Source: DATLHO01 sp035539855 (lineage in GTDB: Bacteria > Bacteroidota > Ignavibacteria > OLB7). From it: a stretch of 24,521 bases of DNA. Shown piece after piece: positions 7,747 through 14,848 of this stretch (positions are counted from its first letter, which is position 1; the number at the start of each line of letters is the position of its first letter). The DNA is taken from NCBI GenBank assembly GCA_035539855.1, contig DATLHO010000088.1, positions 1 to 24,521 on the forward strand, given 5' to 3'. Below the pieces are notes generated by a model. That model had not been told where the DNA came from and made no database searches. It saw only the letters and a list, made by a program, of their open reading frames with translations. The position numbers were made by a program, and so were the translations under genes.

Positions 7747-9714
7747 ATGGCAGAGACTACGACCCCCATCGTCAACCTCGCGGACTACCCGCTGCTGCGA
7801 CATATCGACTCACCGCGCGATCTGCGCCGGCTCGCCCCGACGCAGCTTCGACAGGTCTGCGCGGAGGTTCGCCAGTACATGGTCGACGTTATCTGCCAGG
7901 TCGGCGGGCACTTCGGCGCCGGGCTCGGCGTCGTCGAGCTGACCGTCGCGGCGCACTACGCGTTCGACACGCCGAAGGACAAGATCATCCTCGACACCGG
8001 GCACCAGGGCTATCCCCACAAGATCCTCACCGGCCGTCGCGACGAGCTCCATACGATTCGTCAAAAGGGCGGGCTCAGCCCGTTCCTCAAGCGCTCCGAG
8101 AGCATCTTCGACGTCTTCGGCGCCGGTCACGCGAGCACCTCGATCAGCGCGGCGCTCGGCGTCGCAGCGGCCCGCGACCTGCGCGGCGACGACTACCACG
8201 TCGTCTCGATCATCGGCGACGGCGCGATGACCGGCGGCATGGTCTACGAGGCGATGAACAACTGCGGCGTGCAGAACCGTCGCGTCATCGTCGTGCTCAA
8301 CGACAACCGGATGTCGATCGCGCCAAACGTCTGGGCGATCAGCAACTACTTCACCCAGATCGCCCAGACCAGCGTCGTCCAAAAGATCCGCGGCGGCATC
8401 TGGGACATCACCGGCGAGATGGGCGTCTGGGGCGATCGCCTGCGGCGCGTCGCCTCGCGGCTCGAGGGCGGTGTCAAGTCGGTGCTCACGCCGGGCATGC
8501 TCTTCGAGTCGCTCGGCTTCCACTACTTCGGTCCCGAGAACGGACACAACGTCAACAAGCTCGTCGACTTCTTCGAGTTCGCGAAGACGATCGACGGGCC
8601 GGTGCTGCTGCACATCACGACCGAGAAGGGCAAGGGCTACGCTCCGGCCGAGGCCGACGTCGCGCAGCGCCTGCACGCGCTCAGCGGTCCGACCGACAAG
8701 GCGACCGGCCGCGCGATCACGGTTCCCGGAGCCACGCCGAAGCCGCCGAAGTACCAGACGGTCTTCGGCAAGGCGCTCGTCGAGATCGCGCGCAAGGATC
8801 GCCGCGTCGTCGGCATCACCGCGGCGATGCCCGACGGCACGAGCCTCGACCTGCTGCAGCAGGCCATGCCCGATCGATTCTTCGACGTCGGCATCGCAGA
8901 GGAGCACGCGGTGACCTTCGCGGCGGGGCTCGCCACCGAAGGGGCGATCCCGGTGGTCGCGATCTACAGCTCGTTCATGCAGCGTGGTTTCGATCAGATC
9001 GTGCACGACTGCGCGATCCAGCACCTGCCGGTGGTCTTCGCGCTCGACCGCGCCGGCATCGCCGGCAACGACGGTCCGACGCATCACGGCTCGCTCGATC
9101 TCAGCTACCTGCGCATCGTCCAGGACATGATCGTCATGGCCCCGAAGGACGAGCAGGAGCTGCGCGACATGCTCTTCACCGCGATCAACAACGGAGGCGG
9201 TCCGGTCGCTATCCGCTACCCGCGAGGCGAGGGACTCGGCGTCGAGCTCCGCGACGGCTTCTCGATGATCGAGATCGGCCGCTCGGAGACCCTGCGCGAG
9301 GGCGAGGACATCGCCATCGTCGCGATCGGCGACATGGTACCCCGCGCGATGGCGGCGGCCGAGATCCTCGGCCGACAGGGCGTCTCCGTCGAGGTCGTCA
9401 ACGCGCGCTTCGCCCGTCCCGTCGACGGCGCGATGCTCGACGACCTCTGCGAGCGTTTCGATCGCATTCTGACGCTCGAGAACAACGTCGTCGCCGGCGG
9501 CTTCGGCAGCGCCGTGCTCGAGCACATCGCGTCGACCGGCCGCGCGAGCGGCGTGACGGTCCGCGTGCACGGCCTGCCCGCCGACAGCTTCGTCGAGCAC
9601 GGCAACACCGACGAGCTCCTCGCCGAGCTCGATCTGATGCCCGACGGCATCGCGCGCGTCGTGCGCGAGTTCATGGGACTGCCCGCGGAGCTGAAAGATC
9701 TTGTGACGGTGTAA
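7747..9714 (+). CDS. dxs: 1-deoxy-D-xylulose-5-phosphate synthase
   Basis: The product has 655 residues (family about 620-650). DXS condenses pyruvate and glyceraldehyde-3-phosphate, releasing CO2, in the first step of the MEP isoprenoid pathway; its product also feeds thiamine and pyridoxal synthesis. Visible are GHQGYPHK (residues 85-92) with the conserved histidines, and the thiamine-diphosphate/Mg motif GDGAMTGG (157-164) with the NDNRMSI partner (185-191). The pyrimidine-domain segment DVGIAEEHAVTFAAG (380-394) holds the cofactor-activating Glu386. The C-terminal transketolase domain follows. The ATG at 7747 is preferred because sequence further upstream is not DXS-like; there is no near Shine-Dalgarno. 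The gene stands alone with a long leader and is followed by tRNA-Lys. Confidence 0.96.
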   Translation: MAETTTPIVNLADYPLLRHIDSPRDLRRLAPTQLRQVCAEVRQYMVDVICQVGGHFGAGLGVVELTVAAHYAFDTPKDKIILDTGHQGYPHKILTGRRDELHTIRQKGGLSPFLKRSESIFDVFGAGHASTSISAALGVAAARDLRGDDYHVVSIIGDGAMTGGMVYEAMNNCGVQNRRVIVVLNDNRMSIAPNVWAISNYFTQIAQTSVVQKIRGGIWDITGEMGVWGDRLRRVASRLEGGVKSVLTPGMLFESLGFHYFGPENGHNVNKLVDFFEFAKTIDGPVLLHITTEKGKGYAPAEADVAQRLHALSGPTDKATGRAITVPGATPKPPKYQTVFGKALVEIARKDRRVVGITAAMPDGTSLDLLQQAMPDRFFDVGIAEEHAVTFAAGLATEGAIPVVAIYSSFMQRGFDQIVHDCAIQHLPVVFALDRAGIAGNDGPTHHGSLDLSYLRIVQDMIVMAPKDEQELRDMLFTAINNGGGPVAIRYPRGEGLGVELRDGFSMIEIGRSETLREGEDIAIVAIGDMVPRAMAAAEILGRQGVSVEVVNARFARPVDGAMLDDLCERFDRILTLENNVVAGGFGSAVLEHIASTGRASGVTVRVHGLPADSFVEHGNTDELLAELDLMPDGIARVVREFMGLPAELKDLVTV

Positions 9715-9722
9715 GGGCGCGC

Positions 9723-9754
9723 TTTGGGCGCCTCGCGGCGAAGGTCTAACTTTG
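9723..9754 (+). promoter_or_regulatory. Bacteroidota-type promoter of tRNA-Lys
   Basis: TTTG (9723-9726), a 20-nt spacer and TAACTTTG (9747-9754) match both elements of the Bacteroides promoter consensus perfectly. The tRNA starts 31 nt further on. Confidence 0.75.
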
Positions 9755-9785
9755 CGACCCTGTGCTCCGACCGGAGCCAGACGGC

Positions 9786-9859
9786 GAACTCGTAGCTCAG
9801 TTGGTTAGAGCATCTGACTTTTAATCAGAGGGTCCTGGGTTCGAGTCCCAGCGAGTTCA
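9786..9859 (+). tRNA. tRNA-Lys (anticodon TTT)
   Basis: The 74-nt cloverleaf has acceptor GAACTCG/CGAGTTC (9786-9792 with 9852-9858). The D arm is GCTC/GAGC with a TTGG loop. The anticodon arm TCTGA-CTTTTAA-TCAGA gives anticodon TTT. The T arm CTGGG-TTCGAGT-CCCAG and discriminator A follow. CCA is not encoded. Confidence 0.98.
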
Positions 9860-9867
9860 CGACAAAA

Positions 9868-9904
9868 ACGCCGATTCCGATTACGGGATCGGCGTCTTGC
9901 GTTT
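9868..9904 (+). terminator. Rho-independent terminator after tRNA-Lys
   Basis: ACGCCGATTCC (9868-9878) pairs with GGGATCGGCGT (9885-9895) around GATTAC, giving 11 pairs with one wobble. CTTGCGTTTT follows, and the stem is preceded by an A run. It starts 8 nt after the tRNA. Confidence 0.8.
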
Positions 9905-9928
9905 TGGGGAGGAGGGACTAAGGGACTG

Positions 9929-10189
9929 TTAAGAGGTTGGCGTGGGGTGGCGGCGCGCGGGGTTTTCTACTTCGACCACTTCGCCGCCGAAGACTTTTGC
10001 CAGGGCGTTGATGTAGAGGGCGCCGGAGGTGGGGAAGGTCGCGCCGTCGAAGCGCGCGAGTGCGACGAGGCTCTCGAGCGGGATTGCGTTGAGGTTCTTT
10101 GCGAGCGAGGGATGGTCACGCGACACCCAGCGTCGCGATGTCCAGTCGAATGCCACCTCGATGCCGTCGATCTTCGCACGGTAGGCCAT
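9929..10189 (-). CDS. Small hypothetical protein (86 aa)
   Basis: An 86-residue minus-strand frame starts at the ATG at 10189. The product begins MAYRAKIDGIEVAFDW and has alternating charged and hydrophobic stretches followed by a Leu/Ala-rich helix-like part and a short polar tail. The composition looks like a small soluble protein rather than a shadow frame. It has no signal peptide, membrane segment, Cys pair or motif I recognise. The start lacks a good Shine-Dalgarno, but a perfect TAGCTTTG -7 word lies 83 nt upstream on the same strand. The tRNA-Lys terminator converges on it from the other side. The function is unknown. It could be an orphan, lineage-specific gene. Confidence 0.55.
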   Translation of the reverse strand: MAYRAKIDGIEVAFDWTSRRWVSRDHPSLAKNLNAIPLESLVALARFDGATFPTSGALYINALAKVFGGEVVEVENPARRHPTPTS

Positions 10190-10271
10190 GGTCTCGTCGT
10201 GGATTCGTGAACGGGGCGTTTCGTCGGGGATTCGACTGGGCGAGCAGAGTAACCGCCGTCCCAGCGCTCCG

Positions 10272-10279
10272 CAAAGCTA
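10272..10279 (-). promoter_or_regulatory. Candidate -7 element for the 86-aa gene
   Basis: The minus strand reads TAGCTTTG from 10279 to 10272, a full TAnnTTTG match 83 nt before the ATG. The nearest TTG is only 14 nt upstream, shorter than the 19-20 nt seen at the strong promoters. Confidence 0.4.
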
Positions 10280-10317
10280 CGCGCGCTCTGAGCCAATCGT
10301 GCCGGCGGTGGAAAGGT

Positions 10318-10359
10318 TGTCGATAACACCGTGCGGGCGGTGGATAACTCCGTGGATAG
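10318..10359. promoter_or_regulatory. Cluster of three DnaA-box-like words
   Basis: TGTCGATAA (10318-10326) and GGTGGATAA (10339-10347) each match the reverse complement of the DnaA box TTATCCACA at 8 of 9 positions. CGTGGATAG (10351-10359) matches at 7 of 9. All three are in the same orientation within 42 bp of otherwise GC-rich DNA. No dnaA, dnaN or par gene is in the window. Confidence 0.3.
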
Positions 10360-11172
10360 GCGGTGGAGTGGGGCCCGGCGGCTCGATCGCGGGTGCCGAG
10401 GTACCTCCGGGAGAGTGGCGGCGATGGTCGGATCGATTTTTCTTTCGAACCCGGTGTGACCGATCCGCCGGACGTGACTCCTATTAACCGAGGTCCTAAG
10501 AGAGGTCAGGTCCCTTGCCCGGGGATAGAGATGTTGCCCACATCACAGCCTGATCTCGCCCTGTCTCGAACGATCACGGTCCAAGTGGTCACCCAGCGGC
10601 GTCCAGTGCCCAATACTGCGACGCCGTTGTCGTTTCCACTATCGTAGGTCGCCCTCCCCGACGCGTTCAGCGCTCACCGCCTTCGCCCTTCCCGGGCCTC
10701 GTATCCTCCGGAATACCGGGTTCGCGCACGCGCTGCCCGAGCCGATTTCGTGTCCCTGCGTCCTGATGACGTAGCGCCGATCGCGCGAATCCGCCCAGTA
10801 CGGACGAATCCATCTTTCATGAACGAATAATCATCGAGTTGTGTGACCGATTCGGTCCGCGTGACTCTTACCAACGCTGACCCAAATGGGCACGGGTTGG
10901 CTTTCGTTGCGACGACGGGCAAAAGCGTCGCGACAGTCACGCGGTCTGTCCCCAAATTGGACCTCTGGGAGTAACAGCACGGATTGGACCCCGGAAGCGT
11001 GACATCTCCATGGTTGGACCAGCAACCAGGAATCAACGGCATCCGCAAGGATGTCGGCTCCGCGATCACTCACGGGCTAGGAGCGGTCGCGGAGCAGGGA
11101 AGGCGGGCTCGCCGCCCGGTTTGCACACAGGCATAGTGTAGACCGGTTCGCTTGGAGAGTTCCGCGTCAACA

Positions 11173-11209
11173 CAAGGTTCGGTCACTACGGTGACCGGAC
11201 CTTGTTTTT
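11173..11209 (+). terminator. Strong orphan Rho-independent terminator
   Basis: CAAGGTTCGGTCAC (11173-11186) pairs with GTGACCGGACCTTG (11191-11204), 14 pairs with one G-T wobble, closed by a C(TACG)G loop of the extra-stable UNCG class. TTTTTG follows (11205-11210). It points rightward, yet I find no plus-strand gene upstream for over 1 kb. Opposite-strand use is unlikely because the other flank lacks a T run. Confidence 0.8.
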
Positions 11210-11243
11210 GTTCATGGACCCTGCTGTGGGTCCCGAAACGACG

Positions 11244-11278
11244 AAAGCGCGTGATGGCCCAGGGCCTTCACGCGCTTT
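11244..11278 (-). terminator. Hairpin downstream of the 104-aa gene
   Basis: AAAGCGCGTGA (11244-11254) and TCACGCGCTTT (11268-11278) form 11 perfect pairs, with an inner GGCC/GGCC stem. The A/T ends make it usable from either side. The nearest gene reading into it is the minus-strand gene ending at 11346. Confidence 0.65.
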
Positions 11279-11345
11279 GGCGCTTGTTGTCCGCTCACGA
11301 GACGATCGTCGGCCGCGGCCTGCGATCACCGCACGATTCGACTGA

Positions 11346-11660
11346 TCACGCAAGAATCTCCTTTCGGGCACCGGAGCGCTCGAGCGGCTCGGGCTCTGCG
11401 ACCGTGCGGGATGCATCGGTGCGCACCTCGCGAACGCCGTAGATCCAGTTGCGGCCGGCCCTGCCGTGGACCGAGATCGTCATGCCGATGTACGCCGTCA
11501 GGTCGAGCTCCTCCTCGGCGAGCAGCCCGATCTCACCGCTGTCGAGATGGGTCAGGCGCAGTCGCCGGTCAGGCTCGCCGACCGGACAGAAGCGAAGCAG
11601 CGGTCGATTGCCGATCGCGGGGCGCTCGGCAACGACCACGCCGGTATATGTGCGGTTCAT
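11346..11660 (-). CDS. Small hypothetical protein (104 aa), possibly OB-fold-like
   Basis: The 104-residue product starts at the ATG at 11660, with GGAGG (11670-11666) five nt upstream, one of the few clear Shine-Dalgarno sites in the window. It begins MNRTYTGVVVAERPAIG and continues with short beta-strand-like stretches (LLRFCPVG, RRLRLTHLDSG, YIGMTISVHGRAG) and a charged Glu/Arg tail. The strand pattern suggests a small beta-barrel such as an OB fold, but that is a guess. There are no membrane segments or signal peptide. A terminator-like hairpin lies about 70 nt after the stop, so it is probably a single-gene transcript. I do not recognise the family. Confidence 0.7.
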   Translation of the reverse strand: MNRTYTGVVVAERPAIGNRPLLRFCPVGEPDRRLRLTHLDSGEIGLLAEEELDLTAYIGMTISVHGRAGRNWIYGVREVRTDASRTVAEPEPLERSGARKEILA

Positions 11661-11803
11661 CGTGGCCTCCGTGGTTGGGATATCAGGGATGTTCCGGCTG
11701 GAACCCGACGATACCCTGCAAAGGAGGGGCCAGTGTCGGCGATCGAACGGCGCGCAGGCGCGGAATCTCTCAACGGGATTGAAGTACTTCCCGCTGAACG
11801 CAC

Positions 11804-11835
11804 GACGGCCGCGGAGTCTGCACCCCGCGGCCGTC
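11804..11835 (-). terminator. Hairpin after the solenoid-HEAT gene
   Basis: GACGGCCGCGG (11804-11814) and CCGCGGCCGTC (11825-11835) form 11 GC-rich pairs around a 10-nt loop, starting 27 nt after the minus-strand stop at 11862. No T run follows, so it may be a weak or Rho-assisted terminator. Confidence 0.5.
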
Positions 11836-11861
11836 TCGATACCTCGTGTTCCTTCGAGAAC

Positions 11862-14750
11862 CTATGCGCCCGCAGAACGGCGGCTCCGCCGCGCGCGTCC
11901 GGCGCCGGCATCGCCGCCGGTGCGCGCCTTCTTCTCCATGTCGATCACGCGATAGATCTCGTAGAGCACCATCGAGTTTTTCTCCTGCGCCTTGAGACGA
12001 GCCGCCCGGCGGAGCGACGTGCGGTCGCCCCAGGCCAGCGCCAGTCGAACGCCGTCGGCGCGGACGTGGGCGCGCGGGTCTTCGAGCATCGACTCGAGCA
12101 GCGTCTCGCGGGCCTTTGCATCGCCGAGCGACCGGGCGAGCTGCTGCATGATGCCACGGGCGAACGGATCGGTCTCGTCGATGTAGCTGCGCACGAACAA
12201 TCCGGCGAAGCCGTCGACGCCCCGCGACTGCAGTCCGAGCTGGATCTGGTAGCGGACGATCTGGCTGGTGTCGTCGAGCATCGCGAGGACGGCCGGAAGC
12301 TCGCTCTCCTCGGCGACGAGCGAGAGGGCGCGCGCCGCGCGTCCGCGCACGAGCTCGAAGGAGTCCTTGATCGCACGCTTCAGCCACGGCTTCGCCGAGT
12401 ATGCGGTCATCTTGAGCAACGCCTCGCCCGCCGCGGCGCGCATCAGCCAGTCGGTCGAGTCGACGAGCCGCTCGCCGAGCGCGGCACCGGCGGAGGTGTC
12501 CTTCATCTCACCGAGCACGTAGATCGCCATCCCGACGCGCGAGCGATGGCCGTGGCGGACGGTGTCGATGAGCTGCTCGCTGACGCGCTTACCGAGGCGC
12601 GGCAGGATGAACCCGAGCGCGAGGCGCTCGCGCGCCGACTCGGTTGCGAGCTGCGACATCATGTAGGGGATCGACTCGTCGGCGCGCTCGACAAGCCGCG
12701 CGCGCGCCGGCTCGACGATGTACTGGTACTTCTGCGGCGCCGCCGAGGCCTGGATGAACAGCGTCTCGATGTCCTTCGCCAGGTCGGCCTCGATCTCCTC
12801 TGGGGTGCGCGCGCGCTCGGGCTCGGCGGCGGCGGCGACCTCCGGCGGCGCGTTGTTCGCGTCGTAGCCGACGCCGTAGAAGCTTCCGGTCCACAACGAA
12901 TCGTTGGCGCCCTTGACCGAGCCGTAGAAATCACGCCCACCGAGATCGAGGAAGACACCGATCATCCCGTACATCCGGCGGATGTCGCTGAAGCCCATCG
13001 TGTTGGTGTGCCGGGCGATGTACCCGTCGTCGCCGGCTCCGTCGACGAACAGGGAGATCGCGTCGGCATTGCCGCCGCCCTGCGAGAGCGATTCGACGAC
13101 GTAGTTGTCGTCGCCGCGCGCGTCGAAGAGTCCACCGAACGCGATGTCGTGCCCGCAGCCCTGGGAGACGCCGTGCGAGACGTAGTTGTCGTTGCCCTCG
13201 CTGTCGATCAGAGTGCCGAACGCCAGGTGCACGCCGGCTCCCTGCGAGTACTGGAACGAGGTGTAGCTGTCGTTGCCCTTGCGATCGACCAGCGAGCCGA
13301 GGCCGAACCAGTACGAGGTGCCCTGGCCGTAGATGTCGGAGAAGTAGATGTCGTTGCCGCCGCCCTCGGCTACGATGCCGATCCCGGCCGAGGAGATCGG
13401 ACGGAAGCCGAGCGACGCGCCCTGCGTGAACGTCTCGAAGTGATCGGAGTAGCGCAGGAAGTCGACGTACGGCGAGGAGGCGATGTAGCTGTCGTTGCCG
13501 TCGCCGTCGACGATCGCGCCGACGCCGCGGGTGTAGCCGAACCCCTGCGCCTCGAAGTGCGCGAGGTACTGGTCGTTGCCGGTGGCGTCGACGAGCACGC
13601 CGACACCGAAGAGTCCGGCGCCTTCGACGCACTGACCGCCGGCATAGCGATCGGCGCCCGCGCCGTCGTAGAGTCCGCCGACGCCGAAGTAGCCGCAGCC
13701 GAGTCCGAAGTTGCCCACCGAGTAGTTGTCGTCGCCCTTGAGATCGACGAGGCTCGAGGCGCCGAAGAGCGTGCCGCCGAAGGCGTAGTCGCCGCCGATG
13801 TAGTGGTCGTTGCCGTCGAAGTCGACGATGAGCGTGACCTGTCGCTCGAGCGCGTCGCGCTTGGTACGCTTCGCGGCGCGGTAGATGTCGTTGCCCCCGA
13901 CATCGACGATGCAGAAGTATTCGCCGTCGTAGATGTCGTCGCCGCGACCGCCGATCGCGATGCGGCCGAGCGGCGTCGTCCACGTGCGAGAGCGGATCGA
14001 ATCGGTGGCGCGCGCGAGCTCGGCGGACATCGCGCGCGCGATGTCGACCGACATCGAGAAGAGGGAGACGCCGGGGCGCAACTGCTTCGTCGGATCGACG
14101 AGCATCGCGTCGACGTTGAAGTACTGCTTCGCGCGTGCCATGCCGTAGCGCTCCGCCTGCTTGAGCTCGACGAGCGTGGCGTCGGCGTTCTCGGCCGACT
14201 CGAGCACGAGCGTGTCGCTGAACGCGACGAGTCGCTCGAGCGCGTCGGCCGGGATGTCCTGCCGCGCGAGTGAAAGGCGCGAATCGGTCGTCAGGGCTAG
14301 CGCGAGGAACCGGCGCAGCACGAGTGCCGTCGGCAGATCGAGCGAGCTCATGTCGATCCTGGTGAACACCCGGATCTCCGCGTCGCTCATCGACGGACGC
14401 GTGCCCTCGGTCAGCAGCTCCCCGAGGTCGAGCAGGCGGCCGGCGTGACGGAAGAATCGCGCCGGATCCTCGATCGCCAGCAGCGCCGAGCTGGCAAGGG
14501 AGTCCGATACCGCGAACGAGGCGAGGGGATCGCCGAAGAGCCGCTTGATCGTCGAAAGGCGATGGACGTCGTCGGGGACGGCATCCCAGCGCATCGTCAG
14601 GTCGGAGCGGTTCATGTAGATCGCCCTCAGCGCGGTGTCGATCGAGGTCAGCACGTACCCCGGCAGGTGCTGGGCCGACGCCGATGGCGGCGTCATCGAG
14701 GCGAGCGCGATGAGTGCGAAAATTCCGACGGCGAGTGCGAGTCGACCCAT
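11862..14750 (-). CDS. Secreted Gly/Asp/Tyr solenoid protein with C-terminal HEAT-like repeats
   Basis: The product has 962 residues. The ATG at 14750 is chosen because it begins a clear signal peptide (hydrophobic core about residues 5-17, ending SASA-QH); an in-frame upstream ATG at 14852 would bury it. Residues 30-260 are mainly helical. Residues 267-609 hold 13 copies of G-x-D-x-Y (GNDIY, GDDNY and similar), most 26-27 residues apart, with SQG-x-G and G-x-L-x-D elements inside each unit. This looks like a beta-solenoid, with Asp loops recalling calcium-binding nonapeptides. A Pro/Glu-rich linker (about 630-660) leads to HEAT-like helical repeats (about 690-930) and a basic tail. There is no type IX sorting domain, so a periplasmic location is most likely. 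The gene follows the hydrolase by 98 nt and may be co-transcribed. I do not recognise the family; a structural or binding role is inference. Confidence 0.88.
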   Translation of the reverse strand: MGRLALAVGIFALIALASMTPPSASAQHLPGYVLTSIDTALRAIYMNRSDLTMRWDAVPDDVHRLSTIKRLFGDPLASFAVSDSLASSALLAIEDPARFFRHAGRLLDLGELLTEGTRPSMSDAEIRVFTRIDMSSLDLPTALVLRRFLALALTTDSRLSLARQDIPADALERLVAFSDTLVLESAENADATLVELKQAERYGMARAKQYFNVDAMLVDPTKQLRPGVSLFSMSVDIARAMSAELARATDSIRSRTWTTPLGRIAIGGRGDDIYDGEYFCIVDVGGNDIYRAAKRTKRDALERQVTLIVDFDGNDHYIGGDYAFGGTLFGASSLVDLKGDDNYSVGNFGLGCGYFGVGGLYDGAGADRYAGGQCVEGAGLFGVGVLVDATGNDQYLAHFEAQGFGYTRGVGAIVDGDGNDSYIASSPYVDFLRYSDHFETFTQGASLGFRPISSAGIGIVAEGGGNDIYFSDIYGQGTSYWFGLGSLVDRKGNDSYTSFQYSQGAGVHLAFGTLIDSEGNDNYVSHGVSQGCGHDIAFGGLFDARGDDNYVVESLSQGGGNADAISLFVDGAGDDGYIARHTNTMGFSDIRRMYGMIGVFLDLGGRDFYGSVKGANDSLWTGSFYGVGYDANNAPPEVAAAAEPERARTPEEIEADLAKDIETLFIQASAAPQKYQYIVEPARARLVERADESIPYMMSQLATESARERLALGFILPRLGKRVSEQLIDTVRHGHRSRVGMAIYVLGEMKDTSAGAALGERLVDSTDWLMRAAAGEALLKMTAYSAKPWLKRAIKDSFELVRGRAARALSLVAEESELPAVLAMLDDTSQIVRYQIQLGLQSRGVDGFAGLFVRSYIDETDPFARGIMQQLARSLGDAKARETLLESMLEDPRAHVRADGVRLALAWGDRTSLRRAARLKAQEKNSMVLYEIYRVIDMEKKARTGGDAGAGRARRSRRSAGA
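12924..13952 (-). repeat. 13-unit protein repeat, 26-27 residues per unit
   Basis: The Tyr of each G-x-D-x-Y word falls at residues 274, 290, 317, 343, 369, 395, 422, 469, 496, 523, 550, 577 and 609. Eight successive units plus the third one are exactly 26 or 27 residues long. The exceptions are 16 (first), 47 (seventh, with an insertion and one lost copy) and 32 (last). Codons vary between copies, so the repeat is old and kept at protein level, not a recent DNA duplication. Confidence 0.85.
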
Positions 14751-14848
14751 GGCGGGAGGAGGTTCCGGCTGTTGACGTGAAGACGATTGACGACGGATGA
14801 CTGTCGGTGCGACGGCGTTACGCACGCTGCGCGCGAGCGGCCTGTGGC

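Larger units (their letters stand above)
10190..11345. other. 1.15-kb region without a convincing gene
   Basis: This is the longest gene-poor stretch in the window and reads as less GC-rich than its surroundings. It holds a cluster of three DnaA-box-like words (10318-10359), an orphan plus-strand terminator (11173-11209) and a hairpin serving the minus-strand gene to the right (11244-11278). Plus-strand frame 1 is interrupted only at 10645, 10828 and 10972 between about 10363 and 11135. A minus-strand frame of 131 codons also exists (10674-11069) but has no ribosome site or recognisable motif. A decayed gene, an unrecognised non-coding RNA or a replication-related site are all possible. Confidence 0.4.

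Noticed and set aside
7512..9749. Plus-strand open frame of 745 codons overlapping dxs in another frame
   Set aside because: Arg-rich out-of-frame shadow; dxs motifs lie in the other frame throughout.
10957..11020. TTGGACC three times at 10957, 10984 and 11014
   Set aside because: Spacings of 27 and 30 with no similarity in flanking sequence; a chance short word.
10674..11069. Minus-strand open frame of 131 codons in the sparse region
   Set aside because: No ribosome-binding site, promoter, or motif; its Arg/Ser/Thr mix and the competing plus frame make it unsafe to call.
12924..13952. Calling the repeat a standard RTX (haemolysin-type) domain
   Set aside because: RTX nonapeptides occur in tandem every 9 residues; here one related loop appears per 26-27 residues and the fifth position is Tyr.
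11466..14273. Plus-strand open frame of 935 codons opposite the solenoid-HEAT gene
   Set aside because: The periodic VVVVAVAVD-type pattern is the mirror of the protein repeat on the minus strand; there is no start signal and no domain.
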